Assembly (NCBI GenBank): GCA_961205875.1
Contig: OY540810.1
Location: 4,526,001 to 4,590,000, forward strand
From: Sialis fuliginosa
Lineage: Eukaryota; Arthropoda; Insecta; Megaloptera; Sialidae
Direction: 5' to 3'
Length of the DNA stretch: 64,000 nt
Positions 23,535 through 36,400 of this stretch are shown here, in pieces; the stretch's first letter is position 1, and every line of letters starts with the position of its first letter. A program made the translations under genes and the position numbers. A model generated the notes under the pieces. The model did no database searches. It saw nothing but the letters and a program-made list of their open reading frames with translations, and had not been told where the DNA came from.

Positions 23535-23990
23535 GTTAGTTAACAAGGGAAGATCTCCAGGTGTCGATCACTCTCGGATTTTAATGAAACTTGGTAAAAA
23601 TGTTAATCAGATAAAAATTAAGAACACCTATTTTTTATACGTACCCGTTTTAAAGTTCAGGTGGTAAAATCGACCTTTGAAAATGAGGGTAAAATTTAAA
23701 ATTTGTAAATATAATAGCTCGTAAACCGCTTGGAATAATGACTTGTGTATAATACAAAATTTGTTTGGTATTACAAGAGCTATAAAATAGCATAAATGTG
23801 GTACCCCTACAATTTTTATTTAGAGGGTATATGACTGAACATTTTCTATTTTAGAAATTTTAAAATTAATAAGTGTAAATGCAATTTTCAGTCAGTTTTA
23901 AAAATGTAATACAGGATTTATGTTAGGTCATATCCCAGAGTGGGGGGAGTGTAACACTCGCACTCCCACTTCCCGCTTATGCTCATAGAC
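23535..23990. repeat. Unclassified repeat-like block with terminal hairpin
   Basis: The block starts GGGAAGATCTCCAGGTGTCG and ends in a hairpin at 23939-23975, where AGTGGGGGGAGTG pairs with CACTCCCACT-type sequence. It abuts the cadherin exon at 24018. Its style suggests an interspersed repeat, but no second copy is present in this window. Confidence 0.3.
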
Positions 23991-24017
23991 GAGATATATA
24001 ATAATGAAATCACTTAC

Positions 24018-24225
24018 CACTAGAAGAATTGACGAAAAAGAAACCTTCAACATTTCCAGAAATAATTCTGAAGGTGATTTTCTGGTCTGCATCCACATCA
24101 GCATCTTCAGCTTGAATCTGTATGACGGATTTATCCGCGGGCGAATCTTCCGGGATAGAACAGAAATACACGGGCTCTTTAGTCAACGGCACGTTGTCGT
24201 TTTCATTTAAGACTTTGATGAACAC
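24018..24225 (-). CDS. Fat-like cadherin, downstream exon
   Basis: A 208-nt exon on the minus strand, from acceptor TTTTAG (just above 24225, phase 0) to donor GTAAGTG (just below 24018, phase 1). It encodes the end of one cadherin repeat (VFIKVLNENDNVPLT, with the calcium-binding NENDN linker) and the start of the next. The latter includes SIPEDSP, the DADVDAD-type motif, and ITFRIISGN leading to FFVNSSSG. Calcium-bridged extracellular repeats like these make up the long ectodomain of Fat cadherins, which act in planar polarity and adhesion. The wording is closest to Fat-like (kugelei/FAT1-3), but one exon cannot settle the orthologue. The frame is intact. It joins in frame to the exon at 38414-38523. 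Confidence 0.85.
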
Positions 24226-24575
24226 CTAAAACAAATAAATAGATTATCAAAATTTATATAAAATAATGTATTATCAATTAAAAATAATTTTTCTGTTTTT
24301 TTTTTCTGGACTTGCGCGTAAAATTTGACTGTCAAATAACGTAACAACATAATAAAAACGTGCACTATATTAAATAAAACGTGAAATGATGAAGAGCATT
24401 AAAATAATATTCAAGCATTGAAAAAAACTTAAGCATTTGTAAGAATTATCGGGTATTATTTTATTTTTTGTTATAATTTATATGAACCAGTAACAAGTTA
24501 ACCACATATTGTTCATCTATATACATATAACAACATGTCTTGACTGAGTTATTGACTGACTGACTATATTATTGT

Positions 24576-24891
24576 ATCAGCTAGTTTAAAAAATAAAATG
24601 ACATACAAAATAATAATTGTTCACTGAAATTACTAGATTTTTTTCCCCTTTTCTTCGAAAACATAATATAAAAGGTAAGTAACAATATATAATAAGACTA
24701 ATTTATCCTAAAATATCACGATTTATTATTAAAAAAGAAAAACTTTAATTTTTAAATATAAAATATCAGTTGTAAATTTTTCTGAAATAATTCAGTTATC
24801 ATATAATCGGCTTAAACTAGGGTTTAATTTAATCTAAATCGGTTCATTAATTTTCGTGTTTAGTCGACTCGGAACAAACAAACAGACATTA
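24576..24891 (+). repeat. LINE 3'-tail-like fragment
   Basis: It runs from CAGCTAGTTT to AATCGGTTCATTAATTTTCG, then TCGGAACAAACAAACAGAC. The last segment matches those at 45235, 49900 and 54128, which share a GTCGGAA-type word followed by AAACA-type repeats. No reading frame remains. Confidence 0.45.
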
Positions 24892-25479
24892 GATCATTTT
24901 TTTTTAAACTAATAAATAATTAAAATTACACTATCTAAAAAACGAGGTATAAATTAAAAAAAATCAAAAATTATTAATTGTCCTGACAAAATAGAGCCAA
25001 CAGATTTATATATAAGTTAGTCACCCACTCCATTCCAAGATCAATTTATACATCCAAATTTTTCCTCCTTCGGGATTTTTATTTTCCTTCCGGAGTAAGC
25101 TTCATGGATTTAACACTATCTTTAAAATAAGTTATAAGTTTATAAACTAGATCAGTGTTTAACAAAGTTAAAATCACCATGTACCCTTTTGAGTTCGGAG
25201 GTCTGGTAAATTTTTGGCAAAATGTATTACATATTGCAATGTATTTCATGTAACTATATAAAATACGCATAAAAAAAAAATACGTCGCGTATTTTTTGAA
25301 ATACCTTCGCGTACCCTTAAGGGTATAAGCGTACTACACTTTGGTCAACATTGAATTAGATAATTTATAATTAGAAATATTTGTATCTTTTATTTGAATA
25401 AAAAACACTGCGGAACAGTGCAGATAGCTATTCAAAGGGTTAACAATATGACCTCTTTAATTTGGAAAGAAACCGTGAG

Positions 25480-25700
25480 ATGTAAAAAGACCAGGTAAAT
25501 TACACCCGAACACCTCTTTTATGTACTTCATCTTTTGATGTGACCTTTGCGCGCCTTTCATACCTGACGGTTCGTAGGAAATAAATCAAGCAGTAAAACC
25601 GTGAATCTGTTTCCGCTGAATCACTCCGACTCGTTCCTCTATTCAATTCGTCAACTCCGACAAGAGGTCTCTGATTTAATTATGTGCTTTTTGTGTTCCA
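25480..25700. other. GC-richer island inside the cadherin intron
   Basis: CACCTCTTTTATGTACTTC, TTTGCGCGCCTTTCATACC and ATCACTCCGACTCGTTCC stand out against the AT-rich intron. No repeat ends or protein motif were found. An intronic enhancer is one possibility, inferred only from base composition. Confidence 0.25.
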
Positions 25701-26973
25701 TTGCAATGGAATTTTACGTTTTCTTGCGTTTAAATAAAATTTCTAAGTGCAGTTACATACAAGAAATTATTATCTAGAATTTAATAAAAATTCGATACGA
25801 ACAATAAGTATACTGATATACTTACAGGAATCCTAGAAAACGAATATAGGTACATTTATTTCGTGTAATTTGAAGCATCCGTATTAGGTCAAATTCTACA
25901 ATATTTTATTTCCTATTTCTCGTAAACGGTTGATCTTATTATGACAAATTAACAATGTATGTATATTTCTATGTATTTTGTGTCATATGACTTTATAAAA
26001 GTGTCAAACAAAGGAAAAAAATGAAGATTAAAAAATACTAAATATTTTATTTTTACGACAGCCATTGAAAGGGTAGAAGCAACCCTCAAGATTAATATGA
26101 TGTGGTAATATTATTATTAAAATTTTTATTAAAATTAAATATAATAAATTATTATTTAAATTAAAATTATTATTAAAAAATAAATACTAATAGATATACT
26201 ATGTGTTAAAGGGAATTTTAAAAAGTGGTCGCGAAAATTGCTTTATATTGGTTTAGATAAAAACTTTTCAATGAAAAATGCATCTATTTTCTTTAAGTTT
26301 ATACAGTACAAGGTAACTTTTAGATCTGCATATTTGAATTTTAGAGCTGCACACAAATTTTAAAATAACAACTGGTTATTTGATAACATGTAACTATCTT
26401 TCAATATTTTATAAAAAATATAAATGATAAAACATAAATAGAAAATAATATTCTCTTCAATTTCTATTTTGAATATATTTTTCTATTACGAGCTGTTTCA
26501 AAGTTAATTAAAAAGTTTGTTGTCTCGGATATAGATTTATAGAATACTTTATAGTTTTCCAATTTATTCAATTTTTTATTAAACTTTCAGCTAAGTTATG
26601 ACATTTATACAGAAAATGCAATTAAGTTTAAATATTATCGAAAAAGTGGCAGCACAATGTAATTTTTAGAAAATTTATTAAACAAAGATTTTCATAAGAA
26701 CAAAACGTTAACATATTTTTTTTTGAATTTTCGGCATTCATTTGATACTTCTCTCGCTGCGATTAAGTATGTCAATCTAAAATTTTTTTAAATTGTTGAT
26801 GTTCTGAAAAATGAACTTCCAATTAGCTGCTAGTGTAAAGTAAATATGTTCATTGTTGGCTGATGATAAGAATAAAGGCATTCTATCATTAACGAAAAAA
26901 TCAAAGAATGAAGAGAGCGATGTTTTAAAAGTGATAATTTTGTTAATTCGTTTGCTCATTTCTATTAATAATG
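25701..26973. other. AT-rich intron stretch, nothing recognised
   Basis: No exons, inverted ends or tandem arrays are evident. Confidence 0.45.
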
Positions 26974-26975
26974 TA

Positions 26976-27424
26976 AGGTGCAGTGGGGTAAGTTTATATT
27001 TGAACCCATGTATTTTCAATCTGTTATATAAATACTTAATATTTTCACTATCAAATGATTGTGCAGTTATTACTGACTAGTTTAAATTGAATAAGACGCT
27101 AATTTTCTTTGTATATTTGCATTATGATAAGAAATTGTAAAAAATGTCAATTACAGTGCACTTTCCCCATTTTCGGGGCAAGTGCATTACTGGTAGTTAA
27201 AAACGCTTTGGGCAAAGAGCAGAATTGTGAATACGCCTAGTATAAAATGCTTTTTACCGCATCAAGATACGTTGTTTAGTTTTGGAGTAGTGAACTTTTT
27301 AAACAAAGTTAGTATTAACTTTTAATAGTTCACTACATATTATCTATTGCAATTTCACTCGTATTATAATAAAAAGAACCCGTTAATGAACTTGCCCCGT
27401 TTCTGCATTTACCCCACTGCACCT
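26976..27424. mobile_element. TA-flanked MITE (AGGTGCAGTGGGG ends)
   Basis: The ends are AGGTGCAGTGGGGTAAGTTT and, reverse-complemented, AGGTGCAGTGGGGTAAATGC. TA lies on both sides (26974-26975 and 27425-27426). GGGGCAAGTGCA-type words recur inside. At 449 bp with no transposase it is non-autonomous. Confidence 0.75.
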
Positions 27425-27756
27425 TATATTGTATTAGTTAGTTAGGTGACATACAATCTTATAGAACACCCAAAGCGTAATACGTCAAACTCGAATATGA
27501 ACTATTAGACATCTACGAAACTAACTAAGTGACTGAATAACACTTAGGAGCGCAGCAGGGGAAGTGCTATCTGGTAACATGATGAAGTTGTATCCGTGAG
27601 AAAGACAATACATAATAGATCGATGTGGTCCTTTGGTGAATACAGAGTTAATATTCCTCCTGTTAAATTGCTGTTGCTGTTATTGACATGATTTGATAGA
27701 AAATGTTTCAGTGTAAATTATTAGTTGAAATTAGACTACTATTGTAAATTTTGGTA

Positions 27757-28105
27757 AGGTAAGGGCACCAGTTATGGCCGCTATTATAGCAAGGTTTCGG
27801 TTTTTTTGGATTAATGGACTTGTCTTTTGTAATTCTCATTAACTCATGTTACTAATAAAACAAGTAACTCTTTATTTAATCAATTTAATTACCAAAGTCC
27901 GAAAATATAGTTTTTTTTTTAAATTATAGCCTTTTATTTAGTTCATGTTTTTCTCTAGTAATGGCAAAGGTAAAACCAGTAATGAGCACGCAATGATGGA
28001 AACTTACTAATGATTACAAAATGATAAGTACTACGATACAAAAGATATAAAAAAAAGAATCATCAATTTTGAAACAATGTAAAGCAGTTGCTATGATAAT
28101 ATAAT
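27757..28105 (+). mobile_element. TA-flanked MITE, family 1, copy 4 (right end lost)
   Basis: It starts AGGTAAGGGCACCAGTTATG after TA (27755-27756) and follows the family order through AATGAGCACGCAATGATGG and ATAAGTACTACGA. It stops matching near 28105. The right inverted end is missing. Confidence 0.7.
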
Positions 28106-29109
28106 AACTGTTTTATTTAATAGAGTAGGTAGTAAAATAGTCACTTTGCGGATTATTTAGATAAATTTATAACTGAAAAACTATAAGACCCAGGTCCAAA
28201 CTTGGTGTAGTGAATTTGTAGATAACATTATGACACACCAAAATAATGATAAAAAATGCCACATATTATAGGTAGACTTTTGGGGAAAAATGTCATTTTC
28301 ATAAACATATCAGACTTCATTTTGATTGTGCTGGTTTTTATTTTTGACAGATGTATTTTATTAAAATAGATAAATGAAAACTACGTATTATTTTGGCGCT
28401 CTCTAATAGAGTTATTCAGAATCAGTGTTGCCAGAACGTACTTTTTAGTACGGTTTTCGTACTATTCATGACCCGACCGTACCAAAACCGTACCTCAACT
28501 CTGACCGTACCTTTTGCCCCACAAAGATTTTTACAAGCTTTTACTCAGCTTCACTACGTAAAAAAATAATTAAAAAATAAAATGTTTATTATGAATCAAA
28601 CCAATAAAAATTAAAGCAAAAACGAAACGTACCAACCTTAATTTTTTCGTCTATATCTACTTTTCAGTATTGACAGTTTTTTAACGAAACATGAAGAGTA
28701 TTCCGGAGGGCGTCCATTAATTACTAGATAATTGATGTATTTTAACACAAAATAAAATAAAGAGTATAATTAAATAAAATATCGGTATGGAGAACCATAC
28801 ATGACTTCCATGTTCTTTCTATCTTTTTAAATAATTTTTAAATATACATTTTTTTAAAATATATTTATTTATATAACCTACTACTATGAATATACATATC
28901 GTAATACATTAAAAAAACATAAATACTTACAACGGTTACAGCTCTTTTTGCCATTTGTATATAAATATTAGTTTTCTAATGTCAAAAACATAAAACACAT
29001 TCGTAGAAAAACTAATTTGACAATTTGAATTTAGTTGCATTTGTTTCCAAGGAAACATGAATTAATGACATATTAGTATTTAAAATTCAAATTTTAAGTG
29101 TGTTTTTCA

Positions 29110-29610
29110 CCCCTTTAATGGCTGTTTAGGCACGTACAAATAATAAATGTCCCTTAGATTCAATTGAACTGCAAATGTACCAAATCTTATCAAAATTAGT
29201 GAGATAATACTCGCAATATTCACTTTTTAGACGAAAAAAGTTACAAAATTGCGAATATTTCCAAAACCCCTAATTCGATTAGCACCAAAATCAATAGGTC
29301 TGGAGTACTCACTGAGACAAACATTTTCCCCAAAAATAATTCAGATCGGTGCATTTTTACAGTAGTTATCGTGAACGAAAGAAAATTCTACATCCGCACA
29401 GACACACAGACACACAGACACACGGACACACAGACACACAGACACACAGACACACGCACAGCCGCCATGCGGAAATTAACTTTTCATTAAGTTTTGAAGT
29501 TAGTACAATCAGAATTTGTCATTTTCTCGGACACGATTTTTCGATGGTATTACAATACTTCCATTTCTTTCAGAACATGGAAGTAAAAATAATAATTCAA
29601 ATACATTTCT
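29110..29610 (+). repeat. Interspersed repeat nested in the hAT element
   Basis: A block containing TTCCAAAACCCCTAATTCG, a CAGACACA microsatellite, and an end near TTCCATTTCTTTCAGAACATGG. It lacks the CGTAC words of the host element and looks like a SINE or a LINE tail. An 87-codon frame here is driven by the microsatellite. Confidence 0.45.
29399..29458 (+). repeat. (CAGACACA)n microsatellite
   Basis: About seven copies of an 8-bp unit CAGACACA with two variant positions. Confidence 0.9.
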
Positions 29611-30186
29611 AACAATTTTAACATTTGTGGTATCAAGGGTTGGGGACGGCAAAATGTGACAAAAAAAGTTCTTTATTCACAACAGTTTAAAAACCGTACC
29701 TTTTTGTCAAATTTCGTACTATTTTGGTAAGCCTATCGTACTTTTTAGGGAGTTCATACTGGTAACACTGTTCAGAATAATAGTTGAGGTATTAATGGTA
29801 GCTATATAGTATATATTTAAGTATTTCATAGTATAATTGTTAATTCCTTATGTTATATTGTACTCATCAGTACTTGGGGCATTTTCATAATTGAAATAAC
29901 TTTACCTAGATGTCGCATAATATGTTCTTTATGAATTTCGTATTGTGTTTAATTTTGAATGGCATTTACGTAAAGAAAATTAACACGCAACTACGTGAAT
30001 CCACGAAGAACTATTCACGGTGAGTGATGGAAAATGTTTTTGACATGTTCGTGTAAATTGTGTGTCTAAATCAGAGTTACCCAACAAAAATTTGCATTTC
30101 TAAAGTTTTAATTGTTATTATTTCCATGGAAAATATGTACTTATATAAATATCGTTATTTCTGATTTTATTTTGATATGTACCTTA

Positions 30187-30502
30187 TGCAGTGTATTCCA
30201 AGATGATTAAGACATAGGAAATTTAACATGGGAGCAATTAGAAGTGTTGTAGTAGCCTTTGGTCAAATTTAACGATGTGTCATTGGTGCATTTTAATTTC
30301 ATTATTGCATTTTATTCTTTATTAAAGTATAAAAAAAAACAAAAAACCTATGGATTAATTTAAAATTTATCAGTTAGTTTCGAGGCGGTATTTCAAAATG
30401 CACCAATGACATATCGTTAAATTTGACAAAAGGTTACTACAACATTTCTTATTGTCCCCATGTTAAATTTCCTATGTCTTAACCAACTTGGAATACACTG
30501 TA
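30187..30502. mobile_element. TA-flanked MITE with ~110-bp inverted arms
   Basis: The ends are TGCAGTGTATTCCAAGATG and, reverse-complemented, TACAGTGTATTCCAAGTTG. TA lies at 30185-30186 and 30503-30504. Arms match over about 110 bp, including GACATAGGAAATTTAACATG and GTCATTGGTGCATTTT. The 316-bp element is non-coding and mariner-like by its TA target. Confidence 0.75.
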
Positions 30503-30580
30503 TATTGGAGATGCAAAGAGCTTTTTACGTAATTAACATAATTTTATTAAGAATGTAAGTTTATATAAGAATGACATTAG

Positions 30581-30806
30581 CAGTGGCAGACTAAGGTTGC
30601 GGCCCAGGGCGAAGTGTTTGTAATACTCCCCTCTTTACCAATGTCACGTTATAAAATATGGTAATATTTTTTCGTGAAATAACCAAATACCATTTTTTGG
30701 TTAAATCGTAAAAATTATTTGAAGAACAAAAAAATGGTCTTCACATCAACAAATTCTGAAGAAATTTTCCCATACTCCCCGCCCCTTTGCATTTAGTTCG
30801 CTACTG
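30581..30806. mobile_element. hAT-type MITE, 226 bp
   Basis: The ends are CAGTGGCAGACTAAGG and, reverse-complemented, CAGTAGCGAACTAAATG. The flanks GACATTAG and GATTTTAG match at six of eight positions. GC-rich ends surround an AT-rich centre. Confidence 0.55.
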
Positions 30807-30814
30807 GATTTTAG

Positions 30815-33800
30815 ATAACAGAATTTAACTTTGAATTTGTTTTTTTCTAGAAAGTATTTTTTCGTACTGTTAGTTTTAGTACTACAAAATTAATTAAATT
30901 ATTACAATTTAAGCGGTATTGATTTTTATGAATTTCTTAATATAAGATTTTTAAGATTTCAAAAGGATTTAAAACGAACATTTAAAAATATAAATCGTAT
31001 ACTTTTATAGATCTAATATGATATCGACAATTAAGTTTTTTCAAAATTAGAGCTTTGACATGATGTTAATATTATATTTATGATAGGAAAAAAATGTCTT
31101 GTTTTATACATAACGTAAACAATTTTATATTAATATAATAATAAGAATATAATCTTAATCCAACTTTATTGTTCTTTCTCTTTAAAGCAATATTGTCGGA
31201 CGAAAATAATTGTGTAAAAATAAATCTGTTTTAAATAATATTTCGAAAAAAAAATTCTCTTGCTTGACCAGTGAAATAATTTGATATTAATTCAATAGTT
31301 AAATAGAAAACAAATTTTACATAGGAATATAAAAGTCACAATGTATAAGTAAATATAGTTTGAGTACCACAGTTCTAAACAAATTAATATAAACGTTAAA
31401 TCATCCGACAACTTAGATGTTGCAAATTGACTTCTGACCTTTCGGTTAAAGTTCTTAATAAAAAAATTCTATATTTTAATTAACATTTGCATGTATTCCA
31501 GCGGAAAACCGCCTCGTAAGTGTCTAAATGTATAGAACATAAATAAATCATTGTTTCAACAAATTAAATTTTTATCTCCTGAGTATCAAAACTTTTTGTT
31601 TGCTTGCGAATATGAAATTAAGTTGGAACATTAATAAGATAATTTCAAACTTTAAGAAATCTTACTTCGTATTTTTTATTCTTATTTTTAAATTTATAGT
31701 ACATTTTTGACCTTATGTTCTTTTTTAAAAATTAAAAAAGATAAGTAAGTTGATTAAATTGTGTTTAAGTCTGTGAAATTTAATTAAAAATTATACGGTT
31801 TACGAAAGATTAATAATCCAGAGATTTCTTAAGAAATGGTAGAAAAATATTAAATATAACAGAATATAAAACCTGTGTATAAAAAGTTGATATTCGTATT
31901 ATGTACGTTTTAATTACTTATTATGTCTGATATACATCTTATAAAAATACGGAAATTATATTCATTTCTCAGCAATCGTTTTTAATAAATATAAAACTTA
32001 AATAAAACTAATATTCAAAGCATATACAATACATTCATAAAGGTACTATCGTAAAATAAGTATTCGAAAAAATAGTCCATCCATGTACATTAATATTTAT
32101 ATGTTTCTCTATTATTGATCGATAGTTTTCACGTTTAATTGGCCTATGTAAAATAATCCTAAATCAGACTTTAATTATTATATAACTAAATATTATACCT
32201 ATTTGTACATTCAATGTGGTGTATGTTTATGTTTGTATAGTACATACAATATATTAAACCGAGACTAATGAATGTTTTTGTGTATATTTATACAAAACCG
32301 GAACTGCAAATCACGGTTTCCGTTTTTATAGAGAAGCTGGAATTGTAACAATGACGCAGATAAAAGTATAATAGGTGTTTAGTGTAGGTATATATGGTGT
32401 AAATTAAATTACTGTAGTCAATATTTGTAAATAATTTGGTCAAGACATTATACACTGTATAGTGTATATGCCATAAGGGTTCCGAAGTATAATACGTACT
32501 ACGTGGACTGTTTGGAGTTTTGGAGCCACAAGGTGTAGTTTTGAGTTAGAAAATAATATAAAAAGGGTCATATTCTACTAATTAAGATCTACATTTCGAC
32601 ACCCCACATGCCTAGATATGAGAATAAAAAAATTTTTTTTAAAAGGACCCACTATTTATCAAAAATTCGAAATGATATTATTGACTTTAGTATAATATTT
32701 GTCGTTGGTAGTCTCACCCAAGTCTCGTTACCGAATTGTTTTAAATTTTTTTGAGCCAATAAAAAGGACGGACTGCTGGACGACAAAGTGAGATTAATAG
32801 GGTTTTTTATTCATAGAAATAAATATAACTATAAATACTTTTGAACTATTGTAAATATGTACCAATGCGTTGTTCGAAGTTAAAAAAAAAATTTAGATTA
32901 AAAAAAAAACAGGATCTAATGAAGATTAATTTAATGATAGTTGAAAGTTATTTGCAAAAACTTATGTATAACAGTTCAGTTGGTTTATAAAACACATTTT
33001 TGACATAATTCTCATAGAATTACAGTAATCTTGAAATCTGTATATGAAGCGGAAATGAAACAAAATATTTCTTGGTTACAAAATGTCATGATTATTAGGT
33101 TCAGAAATGAACCTACACCATATCTAAAAGGGTAAAGGAAATTAGCAAATATCAAAGAAAATTGTTAGGAAATATACATGGAAATGTCAAACATACTTTA
33201 ATGACTTCATGTGTTTCCTAAGTCATAAACAAAAAGTTAGAAATTTGATAAATTTATTTGTTTTGATTACCAAATAAATTACTCTATATTACCTAAATTT
33301 CGTACTTTTAAGGAAATATCAATTATAATTATAATATTTTACATCCAATCTAAAAGGACAACAAAAAGTAAAAACCTATATATCAATAAACAATATTTTT
33401 TCATCTGTCGAAATGATTCGAACTTTATCAACTCAGTTTATATAATTATCATTAAAAAACTATTCAATTTGTTCTAAAAGTAAAAAATATTCTAATATAG
33501 TTTAACTACTTTTAGTAATATAGAAAATATATCGCCCTAAATATTTGTGTTAATTTGGTAGGTAGTAAGTATACATAATTCTTTAATATTTATTGTTTCA
33601 CTTCGACCGTTTCCTCTTTTACTTAATTTAACACCCACTCAAAGCTAGTAATTATTTCAGTTCATACGAAGTTTCTGTCGACAATTTCAATAAATTAACA
33701 TAGAATTTCAAATCAAAGACGAAAGGTACTTGAAATTACGAAGATACTGAATTCGAACGCAAAGATTAATTTTCTATGAATTACTTTAAAATATGTACAT

Positions 33801-34150
33801 ACATTCGTTTGTATACTCTCGAATGTTTATATATTATTTAAATATTACATAGGTCTTTACAAAATAAACTATTAGTAGAATGTTATTTACAAATTAGTAT
33901 GAATAAAAGAAAAAACTTTCTTTACTAGTTTTATTATTTTATTATTTTCTTTCGAAAAACGTTGCTCTGTAAGATAGACACAAGGGAGTCACTAATAATT
34001 ATTAATCTTGTTTTTAATTTAATATTGGTAAGTTAATTATTAAATACATTGAGCAGTACCGATACGTATTATATCAGTGTAAATGTAAACGTGTTGTTAT
34101 TTTTTATTATGTCAGAATGTATTTTATTGATTTTCTTTCGGTAAATTAAA
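30815..34150. other. AT-rich intron stretch, nothing recognised
   Basis: More than 3 kb of AT-rich DNA within the cadherin intron. I saw no exon, complete transposon or tandem array. Confidence 0.45.
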
Positions 34151-34164
34151 TAAATTTTTAATAA

Positions 34165-34249
34165 TATTTTTTCTCGATATGCTCTCGCCCCCCATTTAGT
34201 TTTATCACGCACCCTAGCGGGGCGCACCCCACAGGTTGAGAATCACTGA
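34165..34249 (-). mobile_element. Single end of a hAT (Charlie-like) element
   Basis: The reverse complement begins CAGTGATTCTCAACCTGTGG and continues with GGTGCGCCCCGCTAGGGTGC. This opening is characteristic of Charlie-type hAT elements. No opposite end with a matching 8-bp flank was found upstream. Confidence 0.55.
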
Positions 34250-35423
34250 TCTAATAGATTTCTAGATGAATACGACATAATTTTCAGGGAACCTATCAAT
34301 TTTTATAGCTTTTGTTATCTCTCAATAAGGTTCATAAAATTAACTGACAGGATATCTTTATTTTTAAAACTGGACATAAAACCCGGCTTTTTAAAAGTGA
34401 AAGTAATGTCTAAACTCTAAAGCTATCGTATTTAAGTAGTAAATTGAACCTTTGATGTTTATAGAGGTGCATTAACAACTAAAAACAATAGCCAGTTCCG
34501 ATCAGTTTTATGGATCGTATTGATTCAGCATTCAAGTTAAAGGCTTTAAAATGTTTCCTTTGACAAAAATATATTTAATAAATATTTTAAACGCTTTATT
34601 TTTTTTTATAAACACGGAGTGAAAGTTCGAATATCTACGAAATAAGAAATAACGGTGTCTTTTGTTTGATTATAAAAAAATTCACGTAAAATATTTTTAT
34701 TTTTTCGTACGGTGCTAGATTTATTACATGAGTATGAATCATCTATGCGCTAATAAATTCGTACCTCTTTTATATATGGTTTCAATCTGATATAGAAGTG
34801 AGAATACATAGATAGGTATGTACTCCTTTTTTATTAAAGAATAATACAGACGCTAGTTTACTGCCGTCCTCGGACCGAAGAGCTGAAATAAATCTGTGGT
34901 AACATTTGATGTCACACTACCTACAGTAGTAGGATTGCATCACACAAATCCAAACAAACGTTTGTGTATAGGGGAGAGTCGGGTAATCTGGACCATTTTT
35001 TTAAATTGCGATATTTAGTATACTAGTTTTTGGTTTAGAGAAATCATTTTTTTATGAAATGAAACAGCAGTTTATAGATTTCGTTTCTATTAAGTATTAA
35101 TCAATATAATTATCATAAACTCCAAAAAAATCAACCATCTCCTGAATTTCTTAGCACATTTAATTTAAAAAATTAAGACAAGTGCAAGCTATATTTGCAA
35201 AATTAGTGTCCCGTGCCATTAACTCCCAACTTAAATAATTGACATTTTTGAAAAATGTGTAAGTACAAAAGTTGTTCTTTACATTGTATATTTTATTTTA
35301 TATATTATTTTTATATATATTTTATTTTTTGTAAAAAAACTTTTTCTCTAAAACCAACCAGCATTTATTGTTTATAACAATTGATCGTGCTAGAATTTTT
35401 CAATCTTGATAATTTCAGCTGTC
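34250..35423. other. AT-rich intron stretch with a possible MITE end
   Basis: Mostly AT-rich. At 34974 the phrase GGGGAGAGTCGGGTAATCTG looks like a transposon terminus, but no inverse copy was located. A GC-richer phrase at 34860-34930 is unassigned. Confidence 0.35.
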
Positions 35424-35533
35424 TTACTGTTTTATTAGTAACATGAGTTCATGAGAGTTACAAAAACCAAGCTCATTAATCCTAAAAAACCGAAAACATG
35501 CTCTTATAGCGGCCATAACTGGTGCCTTTACCT
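35424..35533 (-). mobile_element. TA-flanked MITE, family 1, short inverted fragment
   Basis: The reverse complement starts AGGTAAAGGCACCAGTTATG and continues through CGCTATAAGAGC to TCATGAACTCATG, about 110 bp of the family's left end. Confidence 0.6.
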
Positions 35534-35595
35534 TTTATGTATATTGTTTTTATACAATTTTATTATAAAATATTAATTCGAAATTTTTTTTATAC

Positions 35596-35812
35596 GTGCC
35601 TGATTATTTTTTTGTGTATATTTTTAGTTTTTTATCAAGTTTTTCTGCTATAGGTACAGATAATAATATCATTAATGCTTTTGAGATTTTTAATGCGTGA
35701 CCCAAAAAAGGGATTCTCTGTTTCGAACGTATGTATATTTCTTTGTCAGTCAGTTCCCAACTCCCCACGTAGCTCCTTAATGCATTAACCGATTTCGATG
35801 CATTTTTTCTCA
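35596..35812. repeat. LINE/SINE tail-like fragment
   Basis: It runs from TACGTGCCTGATTATTT to CCGATTTCGATGCATTTTTT. The final phrase is typical of interspersed tail sequences. A 69-codon minus-strand frame crosses it without any domain. Confidence 0.35.
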
Positions 35813-36184
35813 TTATGTACTGATTTTAATTTCAATTCCTATATATTTGTAATGCCTGTTCTATTCCACATACACGTGCAGGAAGTCAACCACACGATTC
35901 ACAGTGCACGACGATTTATCATCGAGGCGCACAATTACACTTCCGGTCGGCGCGAAATTCAAAAGTGTTCAGGATCCTGAAGCTCGTTTTGTATTCCAGT
36001 GAAAGGAGGACTGTCTTTTATTTGCACTAATTTACATACCTGTGTATATTTCATATAATAGATATATTCAATTTTCTGTGAAAATGTATAATCGTACTAG
36101 GGGTGTATACTGTACACTGCACATGTTACAATACCAGATAGACGAGAGTTAGATAAGTCTCGTCTCGGTTTTTAATTTTACAAC

Positions 36185-36390
36185 CAGGGGTTATTTTAAG
36201 AAAATTTTTCAACTGCAATTTTTTTTTTGTTTCAACTTTGTATATTTCTCTCTTACAAACTATAGTGACTTTTTTTTGTTCTATACTTACACTTTTTTAT
36301 ATATTTTTTTCTACTTGAATTTTTCAACTACACAAATTACCTTTTACAACTGCAGAAATAAACTACAACTACACACTAAAATAACCCCTG
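36185..36390. mobile_element. hAT-type MITE, 206 bp
   Basis: The ends are CAGGGGTTATTTTA and its exact inverse. They are flanked by an exact 8-bp duplication, TTTACAAC (36177-36184 and 36391-36398). It sits two bases from the foldback that begins at 36401. Confidence 0.85.
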
Positions 36391-36400
36391 TTTACAACTC

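Larger units (their letters stand above)
28423..29770. mobile_element. hAT-type element, 1.35 kb, with an inner repeat
   Basis: The ends are CAGTGTTGCCAG and, reverse-complemented, CAGTGTTACCAG. They are flanked by an exact 8-bp duplication, TTCAGAAT (28415-28422 and 29771-29778). CGTAC/GTACG words recur within 100 bp of each end (TTTCGTACTATT, CCGTACC). About 29110-29610 looks like a separate repeat inserted within it. No transposase frame is visible. Confidence 0.85.

Noticed and set aside
34974-35000. Transposon-like terminus GGGGAGAGTCGGG
   Set aside because: No inverse copy or target duplication was found, so no element can be drawn.
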